NCBI RefSeq assembly: GCF_001942345.1
Contig: NZ_MKKI01000013.1
Coordinates: 1 to 33,749 of the forward strand
DNA from: Corynebacterium sp. CNJ-954
GTDB lineage: Bacteria; Actinomycetota; Actinomycetes; Mycobacteriales; Mycobacteriaceae
Direction of reading: 5' to 3'
Length of the DNA stretch: 33,749 nucleotides
This document shows positions 19,587 to 28,243 of the stretch, piece by piece (positions within the stretch are counted from its first letter, which is position 1; each line of letters starts with the position of its first letter). The position numbers and the translations under genes were made by a program. Below the pieces are notes generated by a model that saw nothing but the letters and a program-made list of their open reading frames with translations, was not told the origin of the DNA and made no database searches.

Positions 19587-20045
19587 ATGACCGACAGTCT
19601 CGACACACCGTTGCGCATTGCGCGACTCGACCCTGACCTGCCCATGCCGTCCCGGGCACACCCCAGTGACGCCGGCCTTGACCTGCACAGCGCGGAGGAT
19701 GTGACGCTGGCTCCCGGCGAGCGGGCACTGGTGGGGACCGGGGTAGCCGTCGCACTCCCGGTGGGGACCGTCGGCCTGGTCCACCCCCGGAGTGGTCTGG
19801 CGTGGAAGAAGGGGATCTCCATCGTGAATGCCCCGGGGACGGTGGACGCGGACTACCGTGGCGAGGTGAAGGTCTGTCTGATCAACCTCGATCCCGGCGT
19901 ACCGGTGACGATCAACCGCGGTGACCGCATCGCCCAGCTCCTGGTGCAGGAGGTGTCGCTGTGTGCCGTGGAGGAAGTAGCCGACATCGCCGGGCTCGGG
20001 GACACGGTGCGTGGAGCAGGTGGCCACGGCTCGACGGGTGACTGA
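19587..20045 (+). CDS. dut: dUTP diphosphatase
   Basis: Trimeric dUTPase, 152 residues, hydrolysing dUTP to dUMP and so keeping uracil out of DNA. All five family motifs are present: SDAGLDL (27-33), PRSGLA (67-72), [10 protein letters not shown] (84-93, catalytic Asp87), GDRIAQLLV (112-120) and the glycine-rich C-terminus [10 protein letters not shown] (142-151), with His as in mycobacterial dUTPase. The ATG at 19587 is preferred over the GTG at 19581 because a TAGACT -10 box ends 8 bases upstream and no ribosome site exists. It is divergent from the DUF3093 gene. Confidence 0.96.
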   Translation: MTDSLDTPLRIARLDPDLPMPSRAHPSDAGLDLHSAEDVTLAPGERALVGTGVAVALPVGTVGLVHPRSGLAWKKGISIVNAPGTVDADYRGEVKVCLINLDPGVPVTINRGDRIAQLLVQEVSLCAVEEVADIAGLGDTVRGAGGHGSTGD

Positions 20046-20140
20046 GCAGATCCTCGTATGTCCGGCACGCCCAGTCCGAGTCGACCACTGTCCATCATGA
20101 CGCCCGTCCCTTCCCCCGATAAGTGAGGAGTAACCCAACC

Positions 20141-20917
20141 ATGTGGCCCTTCAGTAAGAAGAATGAAGGTAACGACGGTGTTGACGCCGGCACCGGTGAG
20201 ACCGGCGAGTCGGCGTCGACCCCCTCGACCTCCCCTGTTCCGAATGCCGGTCCGAACGACGCCGGATCGCAGGAGCCGTCGTCTGTCCCCGAGACAGCTT
20301 CAGCCTATGACCCGGTCAACGGGGATTTCGGTCCCTTTGACGGGGACAAGGTGGACTACTCCACATTCGACTACTCGGATTTCGCGAAAAGTGGTCTTGA
20401 TCTCGGATCACTCCGTGTGCCGGTGCCACACAACGGTGAGGTCCAGGTGGAGATGGGGCCCAAGGGGCCGCAGATGATCCATATTCTCACCCCTTTCGGC
20501 CGGCTGACCCCGGTGGCTCTGGCTGCCCCCCGTTCCGGACGACAGTGGGAGGAGAACATTCCCGAGATCACCAAGGGGATGAGTGCCGATGGTCTGGAGG
20601 TGCGGCAGGGGCAGAGTCTCTGGGGGACCGAGCTCGTCGGCACCATGAAAGCCGGCACCATGCGTGTGGTGGGTGTCGACGGCCCGCGGTGGATGCTGCG
20701 GATGACGCTGGCGGGCCCGGCGGACAAGGCGGACCAGCTCGCGGAACTCGCCTACGAGGTCATCTCACGTACCTTCGTCTACCGCGGCGACGATCCTCTG
20801 CCTGCGGGCCAGGCGTTGCCGGTCACGATTCCGGCGGCCATGGCGGAGGAACTGCGCAAGGTCGTCGAGCAACGGCAGAAGGACGCCGCCAAGGCGAAGC
20901 CGGAGGACGGGGAGTGA
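20141..20917 (+). CDS. DUF3710 family protein
   Basis: 258 residues. After a charged, low-complexity N-terminus (KKNEGNDGVDAGTGETG), the family core begins with DFGPFDGDKVD, DYSDF and LDLGSLRVPVP, and carries the later WRM-like WMLRMTLAGPA segment. DUF3710 is an actinobacterial family encoded next to dut; function unknown. The ATG at 20141 (MWPFSKK) follows GAGGAG at 20125-20130. Its stop overlaps the next start (GTGA, 20914-20917), placing it first in a three-gene coupled operon. Confidence 0.9.
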   Translation: MWPFSKKNEGNDGVDAGTGETGESASTPSTSPVPNAGPNDAGSQEPSSVPETASAYDPVNGDFGPFDGDKVDYSTFDYSDFAKSGLDLGSLRVPVPHNGEVQVEMGPKGPQMIHILTPFGRLTPVALAAPRSGRQWEENIPEITKGMSADGLEVRQGQSLWGTELVGTMKAGTMRVVGVDGPRWMLRMTLAGPADKADQLAELAYEVISRTFVYRGDDPLPAGQALPVTIPAAMAEELRKVVEQRQKDAAKAKPEDGE

Positions 20918-21558
20918 CCGACGGGGCCCCGGGCTCCCGGGAGGAGCCGGAGGAGACGGCCGCACCGACTGTCCTGGAGCAGCTCGGAGGACTGTCGGGG
21001 CTGGTCGCCTCCGTCCTCCCCGTGCTGGTCCTGGTGCCGGTGAACTCACGCTGGGGCCTGACTCCGGCACTGATCGCCGCTGTCGCCGTGTCGGTGCTGG
21101 TCTTCCTCTGGCGCCTGGCACGCAAAGAGACGCTGATGCCTGCGGTGTCGGGGCTGATGGGGGTGGGCCTGTGCGCGGTCATCGCCTGGTTGTTGGGCGA
21201 TGCCAAGGGGTACTTCGCCTACGGCATCTGGTATTCGCTGGTGGCCGGCGTCGTCTTCATCGTGTCCATCGTGGTCCGGTGGCCTCTCGTGGCCGTGATC
21301 TGGCACGGTATCAACGGGTCCGGTCACCGTTGGCGGAGTAACCGGACTGCGGTGCGGGCCTACAGCCTGGCGACTTTCGCCTGGTCTGTGGTCTTCTTCG
21401 GGCGTTTCATCGTCCAGCAGTGGCTCTACGTCCAGGACGATGCCGTCGGCGCGCTCGGTGTCGCACGGATCATCATGGGCCTGCCGTTGACGGCCGTCGT
21501 GGTCCTGGTGACCGTGTGGGCCGTGCGGAAAGCCAACGCTTCTGAGCGTGCGGCATGA
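20914..21558 (+). CDS. DUF3159 integral membrane protein
   Basis: 214 residues, matching DUF3159. The conserved start EQLGGLSGLVASVLPVLVLV precedes about five or six membrane helices (roughly 33-50, 55-72, 80-98, 103-125, 150-168, 180-203), with LARKETLMPAVSGL and GDAKGYFAYGI between them. Start is the GTG that overlaps the DUF3710 stop; the gene's own stop overlaps the next ATG (21555-21558). Function is not known; association with an RNA methyltransferase operon is conserved in actinobacteria. Confidence 0.9.
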   Translation: MTDGAPGSREEPEETAAPTVLEQLGGLSGLVASVLPVLVLVPVNSRWGLTPALIAAVAVSVLVFLWRLARKETLMPAVSGLMGVGLCAVIAWLLGDAKGYFAYGIWYSLVAGVVFIVSIVVRWPLVAVIWHGINGSGHRWRSNRTAVRAYSLATFAWSVVFFGRFIVQQWLYVQDDAVGALGVARIIMGLPLTAVVVLVTVWAVRKANASERAA

Positions 21559-22850
21559 CGGGCCCGGTCACCACCGTCGACATCCTCGGTCCCGCCCACG
21601 GAGGGGCAGGTGTCGCCCGTGTGGACGGCCAGGTGGTGTTCGTCCGTGGCGCCTTGCCTGGCGAGAAGGGCGTGCCCGTCCACATCGACGAGGGAAAGTC
21701 GGGCAAGCGTTTTCTCACTGCCACTGTGACGGACGCCCAGGCTATCGGGGAGGCTTCTCCACACCGTGTGCCGGCTCTCTGTCCGGCCGCCGCGGCAGGA
21801 GCCGGGTGCTGTGACCTGGACTTCGTGGACCAGGTAGGTTCACTCACTGTCAAACGGCAGGTCGTCGTCGAACAGTTCCAGCGAATCGGTGGCATCGACC
21901 TGAACGCTCTGTCGGACGGCCACACAGCGGAGTGTGTGTCGGCGGACCCGTTCACCGGTTACCGTACCCGGGCGCGTCTGGGCGTCGATCCCGACGGACG
22001 TGCCGGCCTCCGACGTAGAAGCAGCGCCGGGGTGATTCCCCTGGACAGTCCGGTGGTGCAGTGTGCCCAGTGGGCGCCGGCTCTGGCGGAGGGACTGTCC
22101 ACCGAACTCGCTGCACACAGTCTCACCCCGGGGGCTGAAGTATGTGTCGCGCTGGGGGACGACGGTACCCGCAGCATCGTCGAGGTCCCACCGGTACCGC
22201 GCCCACGGCGGCGCGGACAACGGGGCAGGGCCCGGGGCCGTCGGCACGGTGCTGTGCAGCGCCGGGTGCTCAGCGGAACCGGGGATGTGGTGCGCACGGT
22301 CGGGGAATGCTCCTGGCGCGTTCCGGTCGAAGCATTCTGGCAGGCTCATCGCGCCGCTGCCGGAATGTACTCCGGATGGGTGACAGCGCATACTCCGGTG
22401 GACAGTGAACTGGCCTGGGACCTCTACGGCGGCGCCGGGGTGTTCGCCGCCGCACTCGGCGATGCGGCCCCGGGTATCGCTGTCGACTGCGTGGATATCG
22501 CCTCGCCCGCCACCGCGGCGGGACGCGACACCCTGGCGGACCGGAACGTCCGTTTCGTCACCGGGGACGTCGCCGGATGCGTCGACACCCTGCGTGGGGC
22601 GGCACCCGGTGCCACGCCTCCGTCGGTGGTCGTCCTGGACCCTCCACGTACCGGCGCGGGCCGGAAGGTCATTGACGCGGTCGCCGCGCGTGAACCCTCC
22701 ACCGTCCTTCATATCGGCTGCGATCCGGCGACGGCGGCACGTGACGCCGCGTCCTTCGCCGAACACGGCTACCGTCCAGACTCCGTCAGCGTCGTCGACG
22801 CTTTCGGACTGACCCACCACGTCGAGGTGCTCGTACGTTACGTTCGTTAG
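21555..22850 (+). CDS. TrmA/RlmD-like RNA (uracil-5-)-methyltransferase with TRAM domain
   Basis: 431 residues. An N-terminal TRAM RNA-binding domain (1-60, AHGGAGVARVDGQVVFV) is followed by cysteines at 76, 85/86 and 170 that could hold an iron-sulfur cluster. The C-terminal Rossmann methyltransferase has WDLYGGAGVFAAAL at ~288-301, VLDPPRTGAG at ~360-369 and catalytic Cys389 in GCDPATAARD (GCD rather than the usual SCN), and a late acidic HHVEV. A basic patch (PRPRRRGQRGRARGRRH) lies at ~216-231. It should methylate uridine in rRNA or tRNA; which position is not known. Translation is coupled to the DUF3159 gene. Confidence 0.9.
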   Translation: MTGPVTTVDILGPAHGGAGVARVDGQVVFVRGALPGEKGVPVHIDEGKSGKRFLTATVTDAQAIGEASPHRVPALCPAAAAGAGCCDLDFVDQVGSLTVKRQVVVEQFQRIGGIDLNALSDGHTAECVSADPFTGYRTRARLGVDPDGRAGLRRRSSAGVIPLDSPVVQCAQWAPALAEGLSTELAAHSLTPGAEVCVALGDDGTRSIVEVPPVPRPRRRGQRGRARGRRHGAVQRRVLSGTGDVVRTVGECSWRVPVEAFWQAHRAAAGMYSGWVTAHTPVDSELAWDLYGGAGVFAAALGDAAPGIAVDCVDIASPATAAGRDTLADRNVRFVTGDVAGCVDTLRGAAPGATPPSVVVLDPPRTGAGRKVIDAVAAREPSTVLHIGCDPATAARDAASFAEHGYRPDSVSVVDAFGLTHHVEVLVRYVR

Positions 22851-22869
22851 ACCATGCCAGGGGAGCCGC

Positions 22870-22905
22870 CCCGAAAGTTGCCCCGAAAGCCGTCCCGAAA
22901 GCCCA
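22870..22905. repeat. Three 12-bp tandem units with CCCGAAAG
   Basis: CCCGAAAG occurs at 22870-22877, 22882-22889 and 22894-22901, spaced exactly 12 bases, with variable 4-base tails. They lie between the methyltransferase stop (22850) and dxs (23088). This could be a binding-site array, or slippage products. Confidence 0.6.
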
Positions 22906-23087
22906 GGCCCAGACCCAATAGTGAGGTCCGATGATGTGAACGCGGCGCGGGCCCGTAAGATGGACGGAGTGCCTGTGACTCAGGCAGTACGACTGAAGCG
23001 TAGGTTGTCGACCGTCGACCCCGGGTGCTCCGGAATCATGGGGCAGAGGGGGCTGGCGGCGACAGGGACGGAGAAGAGAGAACGGGT

Positions 23088-25016
23088 ATGTCGATTCTTG
23101 AAAAGATATCGTCTCCGGCGGACCTCCGGCCGCTGACGTCGGGCCAGCTCGAAACCCTCGCTGGCGAGATCCGGGAGTTTCTCATCGAGAAGGTGTCCGC
23201 CACCGGCGGGCACCTGGGCCCGAACCTCGGTGTGGTGGAGCTGACGATTGCACTGCACCGCGTCTTCGATTCCCCGGTGGACCCGATCATCTTCGACACC
23301 GGCCACCAGTCCTACGTCCACAAGATCCTCACCGGCCGCAGGAATCTCTTCGACACGCTCCGCCAGCGTGACGGGCTCTCGGGTTATCCGGACCGTGCGG
23401 AGAGCCCCCACGACTGGACCGAGTCCTCTCACGCCTCCGCGTCCCTGTCCTACGCGGACGGCCTGGCCAAGGCGTTCGAGCTGACCGGCCAGACCGAACG
23501 ACGCGTCGCCGCGGTCATCGGTGACGGCGCCCTCACCGGGGGAATGGCCTGGGAGGCCCTCAACAACATCGCCGAGGGCAAGGACCGTCCCTTGACTGTC
23601 ATCGTCAACGACAACGGCAGGTCCTATTCCCCGACGATCGGCGGGTTGGCTCACAGTCTCGCGGGCATGCGGATGCAACCGGCCTACGACAAGGTCATGG
23701 AGCAGGGCAAGAACTCTCTCGGCCGTCTCGGGGCGGTCGGTGAGCACGCGTTCAAGCTGCTCCACAGCTTCAAGGAGGGCGTCAAACATGCCGTCATCCC
23801 CCAGGAGCTGTTCAGCAACCTCGGTCTGAAGTACGTCGGCCCTGTGGACGGACATGATGTGCGCGCCGTGGAAGCGGCGCTGTCCTACGCCCGTGACTAC
23901 GGGGGGCCGATCATCGTCCACATCGTCACCAAGAAGGGCAACGGCTACGCCCCGGCTGAGAACGACGAAGCCGACCAGATGCATTCCACCGGCGTCATCG
24001 ACCCGGTGACCGGACGGGCCGTCCAGGTCAGTGCCCGTGGCTGGACCGATGTCTTCGCCGACGAGCTCATCGAGATCGGACGTCGCCGGGACGATGTCGT
24101 CGCGATCACCGCGGCGATGGCCGGTCCGACCGGTCTCTCCCGTTTCGCCGAGGTGTTCCCGGAACGGACCTTCGACGTCGGGATCGCCGAGCAGCACGCG
24201 GTGACCTCGGCAGCCGGGCTCGCCCTCGGTGGGCTGCACCCCGTCGTCGCGGTGTACTCGACATTCCTGAACCGGGCGTTCGACCAGTTGCTCATGGATG
24301 TGGCGCTGCTGCACATGCCGGTGACGTTCGTCCTTGACCGTGCCGGTATCACCGGGTCCGACGGGGCCAGCCACAACGGCATGTGGGACCTGTCGATCAC
24401 GGGAATCGTCCCGGGCATCCGGGTGGCGGCCCCCCGGGACGGCCGGCGCCTGGTCGAGGCACTCAACCGTGCGGTCACCGTCTCGGACGGTCCCTCCGTG
24501 GTGAGGTTCTCGAAGGGGGCGGTCCCGGCCGATGTCCCGGCCGTCGACTCCCGCACCGATTACGATGTCCTCGTCGCACCGGAGGGGTCGGACCTCGCCG
24601 TCGCCGACTCACTCAAGGTGCTGGTGGTCAACTACGGTCCGTTGACAGCACAGTCGATCGCGGCCGCGGATGTGCTCGCCGCCGAAGGGCATGCGGTGAC
24701 CGTGGTCGACCCGGTCTGGGTGACTCCGGTGTCACCGGAGGTCGTTGAACTGGCACGGAACGTCGACCTGGTGATCACGGTGGAGGACAACGGGGTACAC
24801 GGCGGTGCCGGCCAGATGCTCGCGCGTGCGGCGTCCGAGTCGTCGGTGTCGACACCGGTCCGTTACCTGGGCGTCGACCAGCGGTTCCTTGCGCACGGTT
24901 CGAGGGGAGAGGTGCTCGCCGAGGTGGGCCTGGACACGGAGTCCGTGGTGGAGCAGGTCCGGAGTTGGGCCGCGAACGAGACCCGACGTCGCGCGGAGAC
25001 GACCGACGTCAGCTGA
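23088..25016 (+). CDS. dxs: 1-deoxy-D-xylulose-5-phosphate synthase
   Basis: Thiamine-diphosphate enzyme, 642 residues, condensing pyruvate and glyceraldehyde 3-phosphate in the first step of the MEP isoprenoid pathway. The family start [18 protein letters not shown] is at ~40-57, [11 protein letters not shown] at ~70-80, and the ThDP motif [16 protein letters not shown] at 145-160. The catalytic Glu368 is in [12 protein letters not shown] transketolase C-terminal domain follows. The ATG at 23088 (MSILEKI) has a purine-rich GGAGAAGAGAG upstream. The 237-base upstream gap holds CCCGAAAG repeats and a TAAGAT box near 22960. The 3' end overlaps rnd by 8 bases. Confidence 0.97.
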   Translation: MSILEKISSPADLRPLTSGQLETLAGEIREFLIEKVSATGGHLGPNLGVVELTIALHRVFDSPVDPIIFDTGHQSYVHKILTGRRNLFDTLRQRDGLSGYPDRAESPHDWTESSHASASLSYADGLAKAFELTGQTERRVAAVIGDGALTGGMAWEALNNIAEGKDRPLTVIVNDNGRSYSPTIGGLAHSLAGMRMQPAYDKVMEQGKNSLGRLGAVGEHAFKLLHSFKEGVKHAVIPQELFSNLGLKYVGPVDGHDVRAVEAALSYARDYGGPIIVHIVTKKGNGYAPAENDEADQMHSTGVIDPVTGRAVQVSARGWTDVFADELIEIGRRRDDVVAITAAMAGPTGLSRFAEVFPERTFDVGIAEQHAVTSAAGLALGGLHPVVAVYSTFLNRAFDQLLMDVALLHMPVTFVLDRAGITGSDGASHNGMWDLSITGIVPGIRVAAPRDGRRLVEALNRAVTVSDGPSVVRFSKGAVPADVPAVDSRTDYDVLVAPEGSDLAVADSLKVLVVNYGPLTAQSIAAADVLAAEGHAVTVVDPVWVTPVSPEVVELARNVDLVITVEDNGVHGGAGQMLARAASESSVSTPVRYLGVDQRFLAHGSRGEVLAEVGLDTESVVEQVRSWAANETRRRAETTDVS

Positions 25017-26310
25017 TCTCGTCGGCGGCGACAGGGGCGAAGGCGTCGATGAGCAGGTCCACCTGCCACCGGCGGCACTGCTGGTCCTCGAGTGAATGTC
25101 CCAGCATGTCCTCCAGCTCGCTGACCGGGTCCCCCGGGTCCTCTCCGGGAAGGGACGGGTTCCTCCTGCCGGTCTGGAGCAGGGCACAGGAGACGTCCCA
25201 TGCCACCGACCGGAGGGCACGGACGGTGAGAAGGTCCTCGGCCCGGATCCCGGTATGGTCGGACACCACCGCGAGAGCGTCGCGGAAGCCGGTCGACAGA
25301 CGGTGGGCCAGCGGGTGGTCGCGCTCCCACGTGCGGTGGTCGGGTCGTCCGGCTGACGATGTCGGGCGGTCCGGCAGACTCGCCGGGTCCGCGGAGACCG
25401 CCTGTCGCACCGCGGAGGACAGGACTGCTGTCAGTTCACGCGCGACCCCGGACCCTCTCGACGTCCGCGCCAGGCGGGAGGCGCCGGACACCTCACGCCT
25501 CAGCCGCTGGTCCGCACGCCCGGGCTGTTGTGCCAGATCCAGGATCGACGAGCCGCGCAGCACGTGTTCGGGCGGCACGTCCCTGTCCCGGGCGACGGAG
25601 GTCCGGGCATCGACCAGGCGCCGGACGATCTCCAGCCCGCGGGGGTCCCGGACATGGCCGATACCGCGGAGCTTGCGCCAGTCCGGTACGGGGACGGGGA
25701 AGGACCACCCTTTGCTGACATGGTCGCACTCCTGCCTGTACCAGCCGTCCCGGCCGAGGTCACGGAGCCGGGACAGGGTGACGTCGCGCAACTCGATGAG
25801 CAGCTCCACGTCAAGGGCGGCGTAGGAGAGCATGGCGTCGGGGATCGGGCGGGCAGACCAGTCTTCGCGCCCCTTGTCCTTGGCCACCGTCACACCGAGG
25901 AACTCCTCGAGCATGCCGGCCAGTCCGATCTGGCCGTAACCGAGCAACCGGCCGGCGATCTGGGTGTCGTGGAGTTCCGGCGTGTGCCACCCGAGTGACG
26001 TCAGTGCCGGAAGGTCGCTGTGGGCGGCGTGCAGGATCCACGGGGCAGTGTCCATGACGGGGGCGAGGATCTCACCGGCCTGGGGCACCGCGGCGGGGTC
26101 GACCAGATGCGTGCCGGCACCGTCCCGCCGCAGCTGGACGAGGAACGCCCGGTCGTCGAACCGGAAGCCTGACGCGCGTTCTGTGTCGACGGCGACGGGA
26201 CCGCGTCCGCACGAGAGGGACTCGGAGACGGCCTGCACCGACTCCGGTGTGTCGGACAGGGCGGGGATGCCGCCGCGGGGGGAGGAGAGGTGTTCAGCCA
26301 CAGCTGTCAC
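25009..26310 (-). CDS. rnd: Ribonuclease D-like 3'-5' exonuclease with HRDC domain
   Basis: 433 residues, DEDD-family exoribonuclease acting on tRNA precursors and other RNAs. Exo [12 protein letters not shown] (Asp42, Glu44); Exo [13 protein letters not shown] (Asp99) with [11 protein letters not shown]; Exo [11 protein letters not shown] (Tyr163, Asp167), all catalytic residues intact. An HRDC domain follows at about 210-290 ([22 protein letters not shown] cited in part as [12 protein letters not shown]), then a second, divergent C-terminal one. The GTG start lies one base after the DUF3000 stop, so DUF3000-rnd form an operon. Same neighbourhood as the mycobacterial RNase D gene next to dxs. 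Confidence 0.92.
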   Translation of the reverse strand: MTAVAEHLSSPRGGIPALSDTPESVQAVSESLSCGRGPVAVDTERASGFRFDDRAFLVQLRRDGAGTHLVDPAAVPQAGEILAPVMDTAPWILHAAHSDLPALTSLGWHTPELHDTQIAGRLLGYGQIGLAGMLEEFLGVTVAKDKGREDWSARPIPDAMLSYAALDVELLIELRDVTLSRLRDLGRDGWYRQECDHVSKGWSFPVPVPDWRKLRGIGHVRDPRGLEIVRRLVDARTSVARDRDVPPEHVLRGSSILDLAQQPGRADQRLRREVSGASRLARTSRGSGVARELTAVLSSAVRQAVSADPASLPDRPTSSAGRPDHRTWERDHPLAHRLSTGFRDALAVVSDHTGIRAEDLLTVRALRSVAWDVSCALLQTGRRNPSLPGEDPGDPVSELEDMLGHSLEDQQCRRWQVDLLIDAFAPVAADEIS

Positions 26311-26311
26311 C

Positions 26312-26983
26312 TTACCGACCGCTGATGGAGGTCACCCCTTCGGGAGGAAGACCGGCGACGTTGGCGAGCACCTTGGAGAACGCGGTGACGTGCCCGGAGA
26401 GGTCGGTGCCGGCGGCGCTCCAGGAGGCGCGCATCTCGATCTGGAATGCGTTGGCGGGGCCGCCGATGTCCCCGAAACGGCTGGAGGCGGTGGCGGTGAC
26501 GGTGCCGCCGAGGTCGCTGAAGGAGTTACCGTCGAGTCCCTCGGTCAGCCAGTCCCAGGCGACCTCGGGGAGCAGCGGGTCCTCGGCGACCGCCGAATCA
26601 AGGTCGGCCTGGATGTAGGCCACGAGCTTCATCATCCCGGGCCCTTCCGACCCTCTGGGGTCGTGGAGCAGGATGAGTCTGCCGAATGCGTCACCCTCGG
26701 AATCTGTGGGCACGGCGGCTTCCCCACCGTCGCGCCCGGACTCCCCGACGGCGTCGGTCACTCCCGGTAATCGGTCGACCTCGAGGCCGATCGCATGACT
26801 GTAGGGCGCGAGTTTCCGCGGCGGACGGATGTCGGTCACAGTGATGCCACTGCGGACCGGTGCGGCATGCATGGAGGTGACCGCCTCCCGGAACGGGCCG
26901 GGGACAGCCTCCGTGGCATCGGCCGTCGTGGCCTGGCCCGGGTTACCTGTCGTCTCTGAATGAACGCTCACAGAGGTCAACAT
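26312..26983 (-). CDS. DUF3000 family protein
   Basis: 223 residues, a conserved actinobacterial family of unknown function. Core blocks: FREAVTSMHAAPVR, GITVTDIRPPRKLAPYSHAIG, GRLILLHDPRGSEGPG, and DPLLPEVAWDWLTEGL, ending AFSKVLANVAGLPPEGV. No signal peptide or membrane helix. The ATG at 26983 is used; a GTG at 26971 with TTATGT 8 bases upstream is an equally likely leaderless start. It is divergent from hemE and coupled to rnd. Confidence 0.88.
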   Translation of the reverse strand: MLTSVSVHSETTGNPGQATTADATEAVPGPFREAVTSMHAAPVRSGITVTDIRPPRKLAPYSHAIGLEVDRLPGVTDAVGESGRDGGEAAVPTDSEGDAFGRLILLHDPRGSEGPGMMKLVAYIQADLDSAVAEDPLLPEVAWDWLTEGLDGNSFSDLGGTVTATASSRFGDIGGPANAFQIEMRASWSAAGTDLSGHVTAFSKVLANVAGLPPEGVTSISGR

Positions 26984-27047
26984 AACCGGCGGAAATCACG
27001 ATGTGGCGCAGGCGCGCCGTCGGTGGTCCACTTCGTCGGGGAACTGG

Positions 27048-27053
27048 CATAAT
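27048..27053 (+). promoter_or_regulatory. -10 box of hemE
   Basis: CATAAT ends 8 bases before the hemE ATG at 27062. GGAG at 27056-27059 is too close for a normal ribosome site, so a leaderless or near-leaderless transcript is likely. -35 not clear. Confidence 0.5.
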
Positions 27054-27061
27054 CTGGAGAC

Positions 27062-28243
27062 ATGGTTGACCAGAATTCGTCCCCGGTCGGCGTCGCCGAT
27101 CTCCGTCCGACTGAAGAGGCGGTCGGCACGGCGCGCTCCGCCCGACGTGCCTCCCCCGATGCTCCGCTGCTGGCGGCAGCCCGGGGGGAGGTCCCGTCCC
27201 GTCGTCCGATGTGGATGATGCGCCAGGCCGGGCGTTCGCTGCCCGAGTACCGCGAGATCCGTAAGGACGTCGGCATGCTCGACTCCTGTTTCCGCCCGGA
27301 TCTCCTCGCCGAGATCACCCTGCAGCCGGTGCGCCGTCATGATGCTGACGCGGCGATCCTCTTCTCCGACATCGTGGTGCCGCTGAAGGCGGCGGGAGTC
27401 GGGGTGGACATCGTCGCCGGACGCGGGCCGGTTCTGGAGTCACCGGTACGCACGGCGGAGGCGGTCGATGCCCTGCCGGTCGTCGATCCCTCCCAGCTCG
27501 AGGCCGTCGTCGAAGGGATCGGCGGGATCCTCGAGGAGTTGCGGGACGACCAGGTTCTCATCGGTTTCGCCGGTGCCCCGTTCACCCTGGCGTCCTACCT
27601 GATCGAGGGCGGGCCGTCGAAGAACCACGGTGTGACGAAGGCGATGATGTACTCGCAGCCGCAGCTGTGGCACGCGCTGATGGAGAAGCTGACGCCGACC
27701 GTGGTCCGGTTCCTGCAGGTGCAGATCGAAGCCGGGGCGGATGCGGTCCAGCTCTTCGACTCCTGGGCGGGATTCCTCAGTCTGCGTGACTACCGCGAGT
27801 TCGTCGCACCGTACTCGCACAGGATCATCGACGCCGTGCGTCCGTACGGTGTTCCGGTGATCCACTTCGGGGTGAACACCGGAGAGCTGCTGGGAGAGAT
27901 GGCGGCAGTGGGGCCGGATGTGATCGGCATCGACTGGAAGACCCCTCTCGACGTGGCTGCACGCCGGGTCACCTCGTCCTTGACCACCGCCCACGAGTCC
28001 GGTGACCTCCGGGTCCCGGCTGAGCGGCGTGTCCGTGCGATCCAGGGAAACCTGGACCCCGCCATCCTCCTGGCCGGACCTGAGGTGATCGCTGACCAGG
28101 TACGCCGCGTCTGTCGAGAGGCCGACCGGGCCGTCGCGGCCGGGGACGCCCGGGGCCATATCTTCAATCTCGGCCACGGTGTTCTCCCGGAAACCGATCC
28201 GGACGCGATCACCCGGGCCTTCGCGGAGGTGCACAAGCAGTGA
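27062..28243 (+). CDS. hemE: Uroporphyrinogen III decarboxylase
   Basis: 393 residues, decarboxylating uroporphyrinogen III to coproporphyrinogen III in heme biosynthesis. The substrate-binding motif RQAGRSLPEYR is at ~54-64, the catalytic Asp is in LFSDIVVPL (~Asp102), and GFAGAPFTLASYLIEGG and GNLDPAILLAGP are the family's later signatures. A ~35-residue N-terminal extension precedes the conserved core. The hemY start lies within its stop (GTGA, 28240-28243), so the two are coupled. First gene of hemE-hemY-hemQ. Confidence 0.97.
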   Translation: MVDQNSSPVGVADLRPTEEAVGTARSARRASPDAPLLAAARGEVPSRRPMWMMRQAGRSLPEYREIRKDVGMLDSCFRPDLLAEITLQPVRRHDADAAILFSDIVVPLKAAGVGVDIVAGRGPVLESPVRTAEAVDALPVVDPSQLEAVVEGIGGILEELRDDQVLIGFAGAPFTLASYLIEGGPSKNHGVTKAMMYSQPQLWHALMEKLTPTVVRFLQVQIEAGADAVQLFDSWAGFLSLRDYREFVAPYSHRIIDAVRPYGVPVIHFGVNTGELLGEMAAVGPDVIGIDWKTPLDVAARRVTSSLTTAHESGDLRVPAERRVRAIQGNLDPAILLAGPEVIADQVRRVCREADRAVAAGDARGHIFNLGHGVLPETDPDAITRAFAEVHKQ

